A stretch of 64,000 bases of DNA. Origin: Pempheris klunzingeri. Its lineage: Eukaryota; Chordata; Actinopteri; Acropomatiformes; Pempheridae. Location of the stretch: positions 7,255,885 through 7,319,884 of the forward strand of contig NC_092029.1 of NCBI RefSeq assembly GCF_042242105.1, in the 5' to 3' direction. The translations under genes and the position numbers were made by a program. Under the pieces are notes generated by a model that was given only the letters and a program-made list of their open reading frames with translations, made no database searches and was not told the origin of the DNA. Positions 28,895 through 38,689 of this stretch are shown here, piece by piece (positions within the stretch are counted from its first letter, which is position 1; each line of letters begins with the position of its first letter).

Positions 28895-30518
28895 AGGCGA
28901 ACTGGTGAACTTTGACCCCCCGTGGCGTATATTAAAAAACTAAAATAAAAATTATTTTGTTTTATTAATTTATTAACGTGTAAAATATACCCCATTATTT
29001 ATCAGGTGATATTTTTAACGTTTTATTAAAACGGGAAACGTGTATGAAAAACCAGTTCAACCAAACAGTTAATGCTGGATTAACCATTTATCAATTAATT
29101 AATCTTTAAATCGATAAAATATGGACGTATTATTAAAGGTAACTATACAAGTGAGCCCATAGTTATAATTAAGGAGACTAATCAGTATTAGAGCCTGTGG
29201 GTCTTGCCATCCAGTGGACAAACACATGCACCTTCTCAGTGGGAAATATTAATATTAACTGAGGTCAACAGAACCATTAGAGAGAAAATACAGTAAACGT
29301 CACACCTCACAAAGGTTTATAACCACCATTACAACCAGCCATAGGTGACAGAGGTGTAGTTCAGATTTTACGGCTTCAATTTCCATCATTTTTTTATAGC
29401 CCATGATAATTGTTGCATTACTCAGTCACACTTCTAATACTTTCCCGTCGTTACTTGCTTACACTTCCTCATTTCCTTTTATAGGAGTGGTCGAACAAAA
29501 TGGAAATGCTTAAATGCCTCAAAGCTGAATGAATGTCTTTAGCTATTTTCCACCGCTGAACAGTGAAGGACCAGAGTTCATGATGAAAAATGTATTCAAT
29601 TAATTCACTTGCTCCAGTGTCATCCTGGTAGGTGCTCAGGCTCATTCATTGAGCTGCTATTCTTCGCTTTAAACAGTCTGTAGTGTAGCCTACTGTTTCT
29701 GGCAGTCATCAATGAAAAAGAAAATATTGATTAGAGTAATCACAACACAGTTTTGCAGGATGAGACCATCCAATGTCATGTTGTTGCTAAGCAAAGCTTT
29801 TGTAGAAACATGATTGTGGATAGTGGTTATGAATGTGTTGTTTTGTATTTCAAGGTCCAGGCCTCATAAAATGTAGTACTAAACCATGTGTGCTGTACAA
29901 ACGGTAAAACAGGATCCAGATGAATTACTTTTAAAAATCTGTACCACAGTCTCATTTATGATGTTGTACTGATGTTGCAGTTCCTACTGGTCACCAACAG
30001 AGGCTGACAGAGGGAATAGGAACATTTGTGTTTATCAGGGAGTTTGTGCTTCCACTTATTCAAAACCTCCTTATGTGAAAAAGCCTGACAATGGGACGAT
30101 CAGTATACTCTACCCGGACATGTTAATTTAATGAATTTGTCAAGTTTAAAAAAATGTGACATATCTTTAACATATTCCTTGAGTTTTAGTTAACAGTAAA
30201 TATCTTTTGAGATATTATCAGTAATTAAAATGTACCAATCACGAGTTATTTTATCCAAATTAAAGTTAGAGAAATCTGAATTTGAGGGTTTTCAAGCCTC
30301 AATTAGAAATGTGATGGGTTGTTTAACAAAATTATTTATTAAATATATATATAGATGAATAATGATGTGTGTATTATTTTACATTTATTGTGTATTTACC
30401 AAAGTAAGAAATAATCAAAATCACCCTGTAAAACTCATAACACTTAAGACAAACAAACAAATACATTTTCACAACATTTATTTTTCAAGACATCATGCTA
30501 TGTCAGATATCTGCACTA
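28895..30518. other. Intergenic region upstream of fkbp3
   Basis: AT-rich, no exon chain or RNA gene seen. FANCM, which follows FKBP3 in mammals, is not found here or anywhere else in the window. Confidence 0.6.
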
Positions 30519-30702
30519 TACAGCTCTGGAAAAAAAAAAATTGAGACCACTGCTAAATCACTATTTATAGGTATGTGTTTGAGTAAAATGAAAATTTTTG
30601 TTTTATTCTATAAACTACTGACAGCATTTCTCCCAAATTCCAAATAAAAATATTGTCATTCAGAGCATTTATTTACAGAAAATGACAAATGGTCAAAATA
30701 AC

Positions 30703-30900
30703 AAATCAGAATCAGAATCAGAATCACTTTAATAATCCCCAGGGGGAAATTGCTTTTTGTTACACACAGCTCCAAAAGAATAAGAATAAACTTCAAACAC
30801 GAAAGTAATAATAATGATAATAATAATAATAATTATAATGATACAAATAATACCACTCCTACTAATAATAATATATAACAACATGTACATTCAGAGTGAG
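30703..30900 (-). mobile_element. LINE/SINE 3' tail fragment nested in the Tc1
   Basis: A run of (AATCAG)n is followed by CACTTTAATAATCCCCAGGG, then an ATA/AAT-rich stretch. On the minus strand this is a retroposon 3' end with a TGATTC-repeat tail, a form seen repeatedly in fish genomes. It interrupts sequence that is contiguous in ordinary Tc1 copies. The family is not assigned. Confidence 0.55.
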
Positions 30901-30909
30901 TGAAAAAGG

Positions 30910-32419
30910 ATGCAGTTTCCAGATCTCAAATAATGAGAGGATGAAAACAAATTCATATTCATTTTTAAACAACACAATACTAATGTTTTAACTTTCATGC
31001 GTCTTGGCAGGCTCTCCACCAGTCTTTCACATTGCTGTTGGGTGACCATCTTCCTCTTGATCACATTCCAGAGGTTTTCAATGGGGTTCAGGTCTGCAGA
31101 TTGGGCTGGCCATGACAGGGTCTTGATCTGGTGGTCGTTCATTCATTGACCTAGCTGTGTGGCATGGAGCATTGTCCTGCTGGGAAAACCAATCCTCAGA
31201 GTTGAGGAACACTGTCAGAGCAGAAGGAAGCAAGTTTTCGTACAAGATAACCTTGTACGTGGCTTCATTCATGCGTCCTTCGCAAAGACGAATCTGCCCA
31301 ATTGCAGCCTTGCTGAAGCACCCCCAGATCATCACCACAAATTTCACAGTGGGTGCGAGACACTGTGGCTCGTAGGCCTCTCCAGGTTTCTGTCTAACCA
31401 TTAGACGACCGGGGCAAAGCTGAAAATTTGACTCATCAGAGAAGGTGACCTTACTCTTGTCCTCTATGGTCCAAGCCTTATGGTCTTTTTAGCCACTTTT
31501 CCACCAACATTTCCAGGATCTTTTATTACCAGGATTATATTTACCTGGGTAAAAGAATTCCTGGTAATCTGTGTGGTTTGTGTTTCCACTGCACCTCAAA
31601 GTTCAGGAACATTTATTCAAATCAGGCTGATGACGTATGGGGGAGTGCCAGAATATGCCGGTCTGTGGCCCAGTATGGCGTCGAGCTGGTCATACCACTT
31701 GTTAGTACGGACCCACTGCGACTGTTGTGGTCCTTCAGCTTCTTATAATCTTGCATAAGTTTCTTCAACTTTTCACAAATTTGTTTCGGCGTGTGCCCTA
31801 CATTTAACTCAGCCAGTTTGTCGGCTATTCTTCCATAGACTCAGTCGTTTTGAATCGCCGACTCGAAGTGCGGAACGCTGCAAGTGTGTTCCAGGGTTCT
31901 TCAGCACAAGTCCTATCCAAGTACTTTTTTCGGGGACAGTATGGGGTTGAGGACACGTTTTTTCCCCAGGTAATTTTGGTGGAAACGTGCCGAGGTTTTT
32001 CAAAATCCCGGGTAAATGAGAAAAGTTCCTGCGGTGGAAAAGGGGCTATTGATGAAGGGCTTTTTTCTAGCTTTACACAACTTGAGCCCTGCCCCTAGCA
32101 GCCTGTTTCGAACCGTTGTCGCTGTGCACTTCACCCCAGCTGCCATTTGCCATTCTTTTTGTAGCTCACTTGATGTCATCCTACGGTTGCTGAGTGACAT
32201 TCGAATGAGTTGACAGTCATCCTGGTCAGTGGAAAGTCGTTTTCGCTCTCTGCTGGTCTGTAGCTTTGTTGTCCGCAATATCTGCTGCTTGACCTTATTC
32301 TTATGAACCACCGTCTTAGAAATTCTAAGGATGGAAGCAACCTGACGCTCACTGTATCCCTCTGCCAGTAAAGCCAGAATTGAACCCTTCGTTTCCTCAC
32401 TCAAAACTTTTCTTTTCAA
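30910..32419 (-). pseudogene. Tc1 transposase remnant
   Basis: On the minus strand, 32419-32050 encodes the N-terminal paired-type helix-turn-helix part (start MKRKVLSEETKGSILALLAE, with SERQVASILRISKTVVHKN and a basic linker) and then breaks at the MITE. The DDE catalytic part resumes at about 31480. It contains DES near 31440 (first Asp region), MVRQKPGEAY, VMIWGCFS, QQDNAPCHTA (second Asp) and, in another frame, WPAQSADLNPIENLWN with the final Glu. Frame changes near 31140-31080 and missing segments relative to the family show that it cannot make an active enzyme. Confidence 0.9.
31492..32046. mobile_element. MITE nested inside the Tc1 transposase
   Basis: The ends are GCCACTTTTCCACC (left) and, on the opposite strand from the right, GCCCCTTTTCCACC: 13 of 14 matching and flanked on both sides by TA. 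The 555-bp interior has no coding capacity and contains further GGTGGAAA/TTTCCAC motifs. It splits the transposase reading frame. PIF/Harbinger-type or another TA-targeting family is possible; the class was not established. Confidence 0.7.
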
Positions 32420-32793
32420 CGCTCTTTGAGCGCTGTTTTTGCCATCCAGCTGGTCCTATTGCAAGAGAATAGTGACGACCACAGCAGTGGTTTTTATACT
32501 TTCCCTCGTTAAATAAGATTTGGTTCAGGTGATCACCTAATCACTACCTCATTAAGTACAATGAGGTGTGCTTTGTGTTGGAAAAATCTGCAGTGGTCTC
32601 TTAATTTTTTCCAGAGCTGTATATGAAAGGTTATACAATTAATGGATAAAATACAGAAATATTCAAAATTGTACTGTTCTGGAGATAAATGCAATATTAT
32701 ATTATTATACATACATATACAGTAACATACTACACAGAATGTGTAGAAGCTAAGTTAAAGCTTTTAGGTTCAGAGGTTTAAATATTCCAACAC

Positions 32794-33359
32794 TCAGTTT
32801 AACCTTTTAGAATAATGTTTTTTTTCTAAATTCATTCGGCCTGAACTGTCTCTGCCTTTTTTGAGTGTCTTGTTTTCTGCACAGAGATGGGGGCAGATGG
32901 TGAGTTTCCTCTGTGTGAGTATGTGTGTGCGAAAGGAACTTCCCAAACCCACAGGAAGCAGGTGGTCACAACAATGTCCTCTGAGGGGGGTAGGGCCGAG
33001 ACTCTCCTCTTCTGTGGCTGGAGAGGGTGTGGGGCAGTCTCTGGGGTCTGGGAGCCGGTAGGGTCCTGAGAAGGATCCTGGAGGCTGCTTTGGTGCTGTA
33101 AGACATATCATCAACATATGTGCTGTTAGCCTCGGCTTGGCACTACTCTAAGTCACTACTTTTCTGCTCTTACTGAGGGGATTACCTACCTAGCTCACTG
33201 AAATACAGGTGCCCACTTCTCTCCTGCTGGTCCTGTGGACGTCCATCCTTCTGACCGGGTCTGGGGAACGTGTCTTCTCTGTCGTCAAGGAAACCCTGGA
33301 TAGTGAGTCTTCCACGTCGTCGCCTCTTGGAGGATAATGTCCGGTGCAGCCATCTATAC
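32794..33359 (-). other. Two exon-like segments downstream of gene copy B
   Basis: On the minus strand 33359-33190 (170 nt) lies between a good acceptor (pyrimidine run, CTCAG) and donor (CTAG|GTAGGT). It reads YRWLHRTLSSKRRRRGRLTI…SGHLYFSEL. A second segment starts at acceptor TTACAG, 33095, continues in phase (…SEL|APKQPPGSFSGPYRLP…), is Pro-rich and stops at 32794. Phase continuity supports a spliced pair, possibly the 3' part of gene copy B, but I could not place a donor that joins them to it. No homologue is recognised. Confidence 0.3.
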
Positions 33360-33693
33360 CTGAGAAAAAAAAATACAAAATACAACTGAGTGTACAAGAC
33401 AAACAGTCAAAGTGATATTAAGGCTTGCAAGAGACATTTGTGAATGCTGTCTTTAACTTACCTATGTGCTATTAGTCATCTATACCTTATACAGAAAATA
33501 AATGAAAGTATAACAGTCAGCAAATTCAATTTTATTAAGGACTTACCTCATACTTACCTTTATTTACTGCCCTCATACTTATCATTATGTGAATGGCAGT
33601 GGGTCATGTGGAGGAGCATTCTTGCCTGCTGGAACTCCCTGGTTCCTCCTATCCACATGAACCCCACTTAACCCAAGGCGAGTATATTAGTGT

Positions 33694-34384
33694 TCAGGGT
33701 CTCGCCCAATAACAATTAGACTCCCCAGCCCTATTATTATTATTAATAATGACATGACACATAATAACATGAATAATTATGCGAAGGGAAACCCAGCCGT
33801 CCTCCTGCATGTGGAGGAACCGAGGCCTGACGTCGATGGAGCTGGCTTTCTTCAAGGTTCCATCTCGGCCTGTGATTCCTTCAGGGTGGCCATCTTCTGT
33901 TGATGTTTCAGGCTGAGAGGAGCCACCTGAGGGGAAATAAGTTAATAAGTTAGAAAACAAACTCAGAATGATGAAAGATACAGTTTTTGGCATTTTATGA
34001 TATTTTGCCAATCACCTTTTTTTTAATCATAATTCAGACTCAAAGTTTAAACAATTTGACACCTTAAAATCAAAATAGCAATGTTTTCAAATCACCATAC
34101 TATGTTAATATTCCACACTTGTCCAGAGATATTTTATACATTATTTCTATCAAATAATCATTTACACAAATAACTATTAGAATTAAAATCCAAATCCAAA
34201 TCTGTTTTACAGCAGGCCTACTAATATGACTCAAACCAAGAGAGCTTAAATCACAATAAGGAGATAAACAAGTGAATTAGTTATAAAATGTATTTTGTGT
34301 CCTACCTGTTTGGTCATTGTCAGACACATGGGCGGCTCCAGTCAGCAAGCAGTTGTCACTGTGCAGCGGTCCACTGAAGGCCAT
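33694..34384 (-). CDS. Unrecognised two-exon gene, copy B (short, repeat-poor)
   Basis: Exon 1 is 34384-34306 (79 nt, start MAFSGP, ending …AHVSDNDQT) and exon 2 starts at 33926 (GGSSQPETSTEDGHPEG…). If read through to the stop at 33694 the product is about 103 residues. Exon 1 length, both splice sites, the intron sequence and at least 130 bp of upstream sequence match copy A, so the two are tandem duplicates. Copy B lacks the acidic/SIM part. It keeps one diverged unit of the 60-bp repeat, here in a different frame (ASSIDVRPRF instead of PAPSTSGLGF). After the repeat it runs into AT-rich sequence, so the end may be non-functional or spliced to the segments near 33.3 kb. It may be a deletion pseudogene. 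Function unknown. Confidence 0.5.
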
Positions 34385-34649
34385 TTTCAAGTTGTTCAGG
34401 TGTCCACAGAAGTTCAATAAACCACAGGTTTTGCAGCAAGATCCGCTGTCCAGTAGATGTTTCCCAGGACTTGGTTTTCCAACAGTTTGGGTGATTCAAA
34501 GGGACAAACCAGCTGTCCGACATGAAAAGGCCTTGGTGGAAGAATGATCCTGGTGGAGGCTACCAGGGGCATCATCAGCCCTATCAATACAAAGGTTGTC
34601 CAGGTTTCCAGTCCCACTGCTTTGTGCAGCGTTCCAGGGGGTGACCATC

Positions 34650-37600
34650 CTAATCAGCGTCACTGTCCTCACCCCACCATAGTCCCTTAAGATGGCCCAG
34701 CCAGATTCTTCTCTCTGTGAGGAAGCCGAGGCCTGATGTCGATGGAGCTGGCTCCATGTAGCTCTCCACTCTGCTTGTGAAGAAGCCGAGGCCTGACGTC
34801 GATGGAGCTGGCTCCATGTAGCTCTCCACTCTGCTTGTGAAGAAGCCGAGGCCTGACGTCGATGGAGCTGGCTCCATGTAGCTCTCCACTCTGCTTGTGA
34901 AGAAGCCGAGGCCTGACGTCGATGGGGCTGGCTCCATGTAGCTCTCCACTCTGTTTGTGAAGAAGCCGAGGCCTGACGTCGATGGAGCTGGCTCCATGTA
35001 GCTCTCCACTCTGCTTGTGAAGAAGCCGAGGCCTGACGTCGATGGGGCTGGCTCCCTGTTGCTCTCCACTCTGCTTGTGAAGAAGCCGAGGCCTGACGTC
35101 GATGGGGCTGGCTCCCTGTTGCTCTCCACTCTGCTTGTGAAGAAGCCGAGGCCTGACGTCGATGGAGCTGGCTCCCTGTTGCTCTCCACTCTGCTTGTGA
35201 AGAAGCCGAGGCCTGACGTCGATGGAGCTGGCTCCCTGTTGCTCTCCACTCTGCTTGTGAAGAAGCCGAGGCCTGACGTCGATGGAGCTGTCTCCATGTT
35301 GCTCTCCACTCTGCTTGTGAAGAAGCCGAGGCCTGACGTCGATGGAGCTGGCTCCCTGTAGCTCTCCACTCTGCTTGTGAAGAAGCCGAGGCCTGACGTC
35401 GATGGAGCTGGCTCCATGTAGCTCTCCACTCTGCTTGTGGAGGAGCCATGGCCTGACGTCGATGGAGCTGACTCCATGTAGCTCTCCACTCTGCTTGTGA
35501 AGAAGCCGAGGCCTGACGTCGATGGAGCTGGCTCCCTGTAGCTCTCCACTCTGCTTGTGGAGGAGCCGAGGCCTGACGTCGATGGAGCTGGCTCCATGTA
35601 GCTCTCCACTCTGCTTGTGAAGAAGCCGAGGCCTGACGTCGATGGAGCTGGCTCCCTGTTGCTCTCCACTCTGCTTGTGGAGGAGCCGAGGCCTGACGTC
35701 GATGGAGCTGGCTCCATGTAGCTCTCCACTCTGCTTGTGAAGAAGCCGAGGCCTGACGTCGATGGAGCTGGCTCTTCAGGGCTTTCTTCAAGGTTCCATC
35801 TTGGTCTCTTAGCAGTTTCTTGCTCATTGCAGATGTCCTCCCTGGTTCTTTTGGTGGAGGAGCTGTGGCCGTGACCAGCAAGAGAAAACTCTCTCGACAG
35901 ACTTTCTTCAAGTCGTTCCAGTTGCTGCTCAGGAAGCTCCTGATGTCGAAGAGGTACCTGAGGGTGCCTGATTGCTTGTTGAGGGACAGGACCAGCGACA
36001 TGACCAGGAGGATAAACTTGTTGCTGAATGAGAGGAGAGTGAGCTCTGATGTTGTCAACGTCATCATCACTCAAGTCTTCATCCTCCGTCATAGTGTCAT
36101 AGCCAGAGTCCTCACTGGACCAGTCCTCCACATCATCATCATCATCTTCTTCTTCCTCCTCCTCACTATCCAAGTCTTCATCTTCCTCAAACTCATCCTC
36201 ATCATCAGAGGAGAAACGGGGGATGCCTTCACCTTCAGCACCAACTTCCTCTTCCTCATCAGAGGAGATGTAGATTGGGATATTGTCATCATCATCAATA
36301 ATCCTGATCACTTCAGGGTGGCCATCTTCAGCAGGACGCACAATGACGAAGTTAACAGGCTGAGAGGAGCCACCTGAGGGGAAATAAGTCAACGTTAGAA
36401 GAAAAACCCATTATGAAACTGCACTAAATGTTTCACAGGCACCCTGTGACAAACCAACACACAAGAATAATTAACACCATTTGGGAACTCATATAGCCCA
36501 AAACTCACAACTGTTGTGTTGACGTGGTAAAACATCTTTCACAAAAATGGGAATTTTATGCTTAAATAAATTAAATAAATCATGGGTAAATTTAAAGATT
36601 GAAAATAAACAATTCTGTATTTCAAAAATAAATATGATATAACGGATACTCACAAATGTGATCAACTCTGAACCTAAAAGAATTTATTGATATTTCTGGC
36701 TATTTCTTATTTAAAGCTTTAACCTTGACCTGTAGAAGAACCATAGATGCACTTCGACGCCACATTTACTTCAAACTTAAACTCATTGTTATGATTACGT
36801 TAAGGTCGACGCCATATTGGACAGGCCAAGACCAGCCTGGAGCTACACACACAAGTTCAACAGGGGAGATGCGGTTTTTCTGGATAAAAACCACTTTAAC
36901 GTTTAGATTTTTCAATCGATGTCAAAGACTCGCTGCACATTCAAATGCTTCTGTCCAGAAAAGTTAAGTTAAGTTAAGCTGTTCCTCTTTTACTTCTATG
37001 GGTCTAGTCTAAAGTCCAATAATGGCGCCGGCGTTGACGTAAGACCTGTTACGTTCACGTCAAGCTAATACGTCACGCCTGCATGTCATGACGTCCTGAT
37101 GCTAATAGTTCCATCGTAACCATGGCGCATAAAAAAACATCGTTTTTGGCATTTTATGATATTTTGCCAGTTGCCATAGTTTTGCTATATTTTATTTTCA
37201 AAATTTGAACAATTTAAAGTCTTAAAACCAACATATCAATGTTTTCACATCAATATACTATTACAAATACTGTTCCGGCATATTCAATACATTATTTCTA
37301 TCAAATAACATTTTATAATATTTCGCCTGTCGCCATATATATACATATATATTTTTTTACCATAATTCAGACAGAATCTGACACCTTAAAATCAAAATAC
37401 CAATGTTTTCAAATCACCACACTGTTAATATTCCATGCTTGTCCAGAGACATTTTATACATTATTTCTATCAAATAATCATTTACACAAATAACTATTAG
37501 AATTAAAATCTATTTTCACCAAATCTATATTTTTCATTAGCCTACTAACTGGACTCAAAGCAAGAAAACTTAAATGACAATAGGGAGATCAACTAGTGAA

Positions 37601-37802
37601 TTAATTATAAAATAACTAACCGAACAAGATCTGATCACAAATGACAAAAGAACGAAAAAAACCGACATACAAAAAACCGACACGAACTATTTAAATGGTT
37701 ATTAAATGTATTTTCTGTCCTACCTGTACGGTCACTGTCAGACACATGGGCGGCTCCAGCCAGCAGGCGGTTGTCACAGAGCGGTGGTCCGCTGAAGGCC
37801 AT
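34650..37802 (-). CDS. Unrecognised acidic minisatellite-encoded protein, copy A
   Basis: Exon 1 is 37802-37724 (79 nt, MAFSGPPLCDNRLLAG…SDSDRT) and exon 2 is 36373-34650, joined in phase through Gly-Gly-Ser-Ser-Gln-Pro: about 600 residues. Residues ~33-69 contain hydrophobic-acidic motifs of SUMO-interaction type (VIRIIDDDD 48-56; IPIYISSDEEEE 58-69). Residues ~83-133 are extremely acidic with DSGYDT at 115-120. Residues 135-200 are Gln/Pro/Leu-rich. KRTRED (201-206) plus AKRPRW (214-219) could be a bipartite nuclear signal. From ~228 to ~575 a 20-residue repeat (EPAPSTSGLGFFTSRVESYM type) occurs about 17.5 times, ending in a short unique tail …GEDSDAD. I do not recognise the family. The features suggest a disordered nuclear protein; this is inference. 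The open frame, clean splice sites and conserved first exon in copy B support a real gene. Another open frame of over 500 residues overlaps it and is considered a repeat shadow. Confidence 0.6.
34715..35774. repeat. 60-bp minisatellite, about 17.5 units
   Basis: Seventeen full units of exactly 60 bp, with no insertion or deletion between 34741 and 35760, are followed by a partial unit. They differ by scattered substitutions, mainly ATGTA/CTGTT and AAGAAG/GGAGGAG variants. The unit is a multiple of three, so it stays in frame as a 20-residue peptide repeat in copy A. Each unit contains the core GCCTGACGTCGATGG. Confidence 0.98.
36374..37723 (-). other. Intron 1 of copy A, expanded relative to copy B
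   Basis: The 1.35-kb intron shares its two ends with the 0.38-kb intron of copy B, including the TTTTGGCATTTTATGATATT block. It carries about 740 bp of additional sequence (about 36.4-37.14 kb) and an internal tandem duplication (37141-37310 versus 37311-37500). The extra part contains a GC-rich, CRE-like cluster near 37.03-37.10 kb. Confidence 0.6.
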
Positions 37803-38074
37803 TTTATTCAGGTGTTGTTCAGGTGTTCACACAAGTTCAGTAAAGTTTTGCAGGTTTTGCAGTAAAATCTGTTGTCCAGCAGTAGTAGTGGTAGTTTTCC
37901 AGCACTTCAGTCCTACAGGACTTAGTTTTCCACCAGGTTGGGTTTGCAGCAGCTCTCCGGTCAGAGTTCACGTGCAAAGTGAGAAATCTGAACGTTCTCT
38001 AACGTGACCTCGGCTGGGCATCGTTCTGTTTCCATGGCAACTGAATGCAATATATACAAATATATACATACATG

Positions 38075-38078
<4 letters not shown>

Positions 38079-38123
<45 letters not shown>

Positions 38124-38146
38124 CAAACAGACACATGAGGTGTATG

Positions 38147-38182
<36 letters not shown>

Positions 38183-38220
38183 TGTGTATACATACGTGTG
38201 TATGTGTGTGTGTGTGTGTA
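38079..38220. repeat. Compound CA/TG microsatellite
   Basis: CA arrays at about 38079-38122 and 38150-38178, then TG at about 38198-38220, with TATACATA-type spacers. The opposite polarity makes them self-complementary. They abut the foldback element. Confidence 0.9.
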
Positions 38221-38225
38221 TACAT

Positions 38226-38480
38226 ACACCTTTTGCGTCTGTCCTACAACAAAAGAGATTTTTGAGAACTGTAAAGGGCCTTGCTTTTCCTTCCACCTGT
38301 TGGCTTCTACCACTTTCTGTGGCCATCTTTTCCACGCCAAAGGTCATCATTAGAAAACTATAAACACATAAAAGATGGCCACAGGAAGTGGAAGAGGCCA
38401 ACAGGTGGAGGAAAAAGGGAGGACTTGAATTTCCAATTCTCAAAAATCTCTTTTGCCGTCCTGTTGTGTCTGTCCATGTT
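38226..38480. mobile_element. Foldback element: long inverted repeat, ~100-bp arms
   Basis: The left arm (38228-38335) contains AAAAGAGATTTTTGAGAA, then CCACCTGTTGGC and CTGTGGCCATCTTTT. The right arm (38369-38477) holds the same blocks in inverse complement order. The inner 43 bp is nearly perfect, with a loop of about 35 bp. No coding capacity. It is most simply a hairpin-type non-autonomous transposon or a snap-back duplication. Confidence 0.8.
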
Positions 38481-38689
38481 TGTATATAACCTCTGTTTGT
38501 CATTTGGTCCTTCAGGTATGTTGTGTTAGGTTGAAGCTCATTTCATTATTGCTCAGTTTTGTAGCTTCTTTTTCTAGTTTTCATGTTATATTAGAATTCA
38601 CTTACTTTTGTCATTTGTGATCAGACCTTGGCGTTTGTGATCTCTGTCCCCAGTCAAATCAAAACTAAACTTGGACAGACAGTGTTCAG

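Larger units (their letters stand above)
30521..32619 (-). mobile_element. Tc1-like DNA transposon, defective and with nested insertions
   Basis: Terminal inverted repeats begin CAGCTCTGGAAAAA at the left and read the same from the right on the opposite strand (CAGCTCTGGAAAAAATTAAG), followed by GAGACCACTGC in both. TA dinucleotides flank both ends (30519-30520 and 32620-32621), the expected target duplication. The transposase lies on the minus strand. The 2.1-kb length exceeds the usual ~1.6 kb because of two internal insertions, a LINE-tail fragment and a MITE. It is a member of a Tc1 family widespread in fish. Confidence 0.95.

Noticed and set aside
33599..33666. Short inverted repeat GGGTCATGTGGA / TCCACATGAACCC
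   Set aside because: Arms are only about 17 bp and imperfect; too weak to call an element.
35017..35361. Plus-strand 114-codon repeat protein (KKPRPDVDGA type)
   Set aside because: Pure repeat shadow on the antisense strand, without promoter or splice context.
34715..35774. CRISPR-like array
   Set aside because: The units are contiguous 60-bp repeats without unique spacers in a vertebrate genome; it is a coding minisatellite.
34496..36070. 524-codon frame overlapping copy A in another frame
   Set aside because: Its length comes from the stop-free 60-bp repeat. Its N-terminal part has no splice support and conflicts with the in-phase exon 1-exon 2 join of the main frame.
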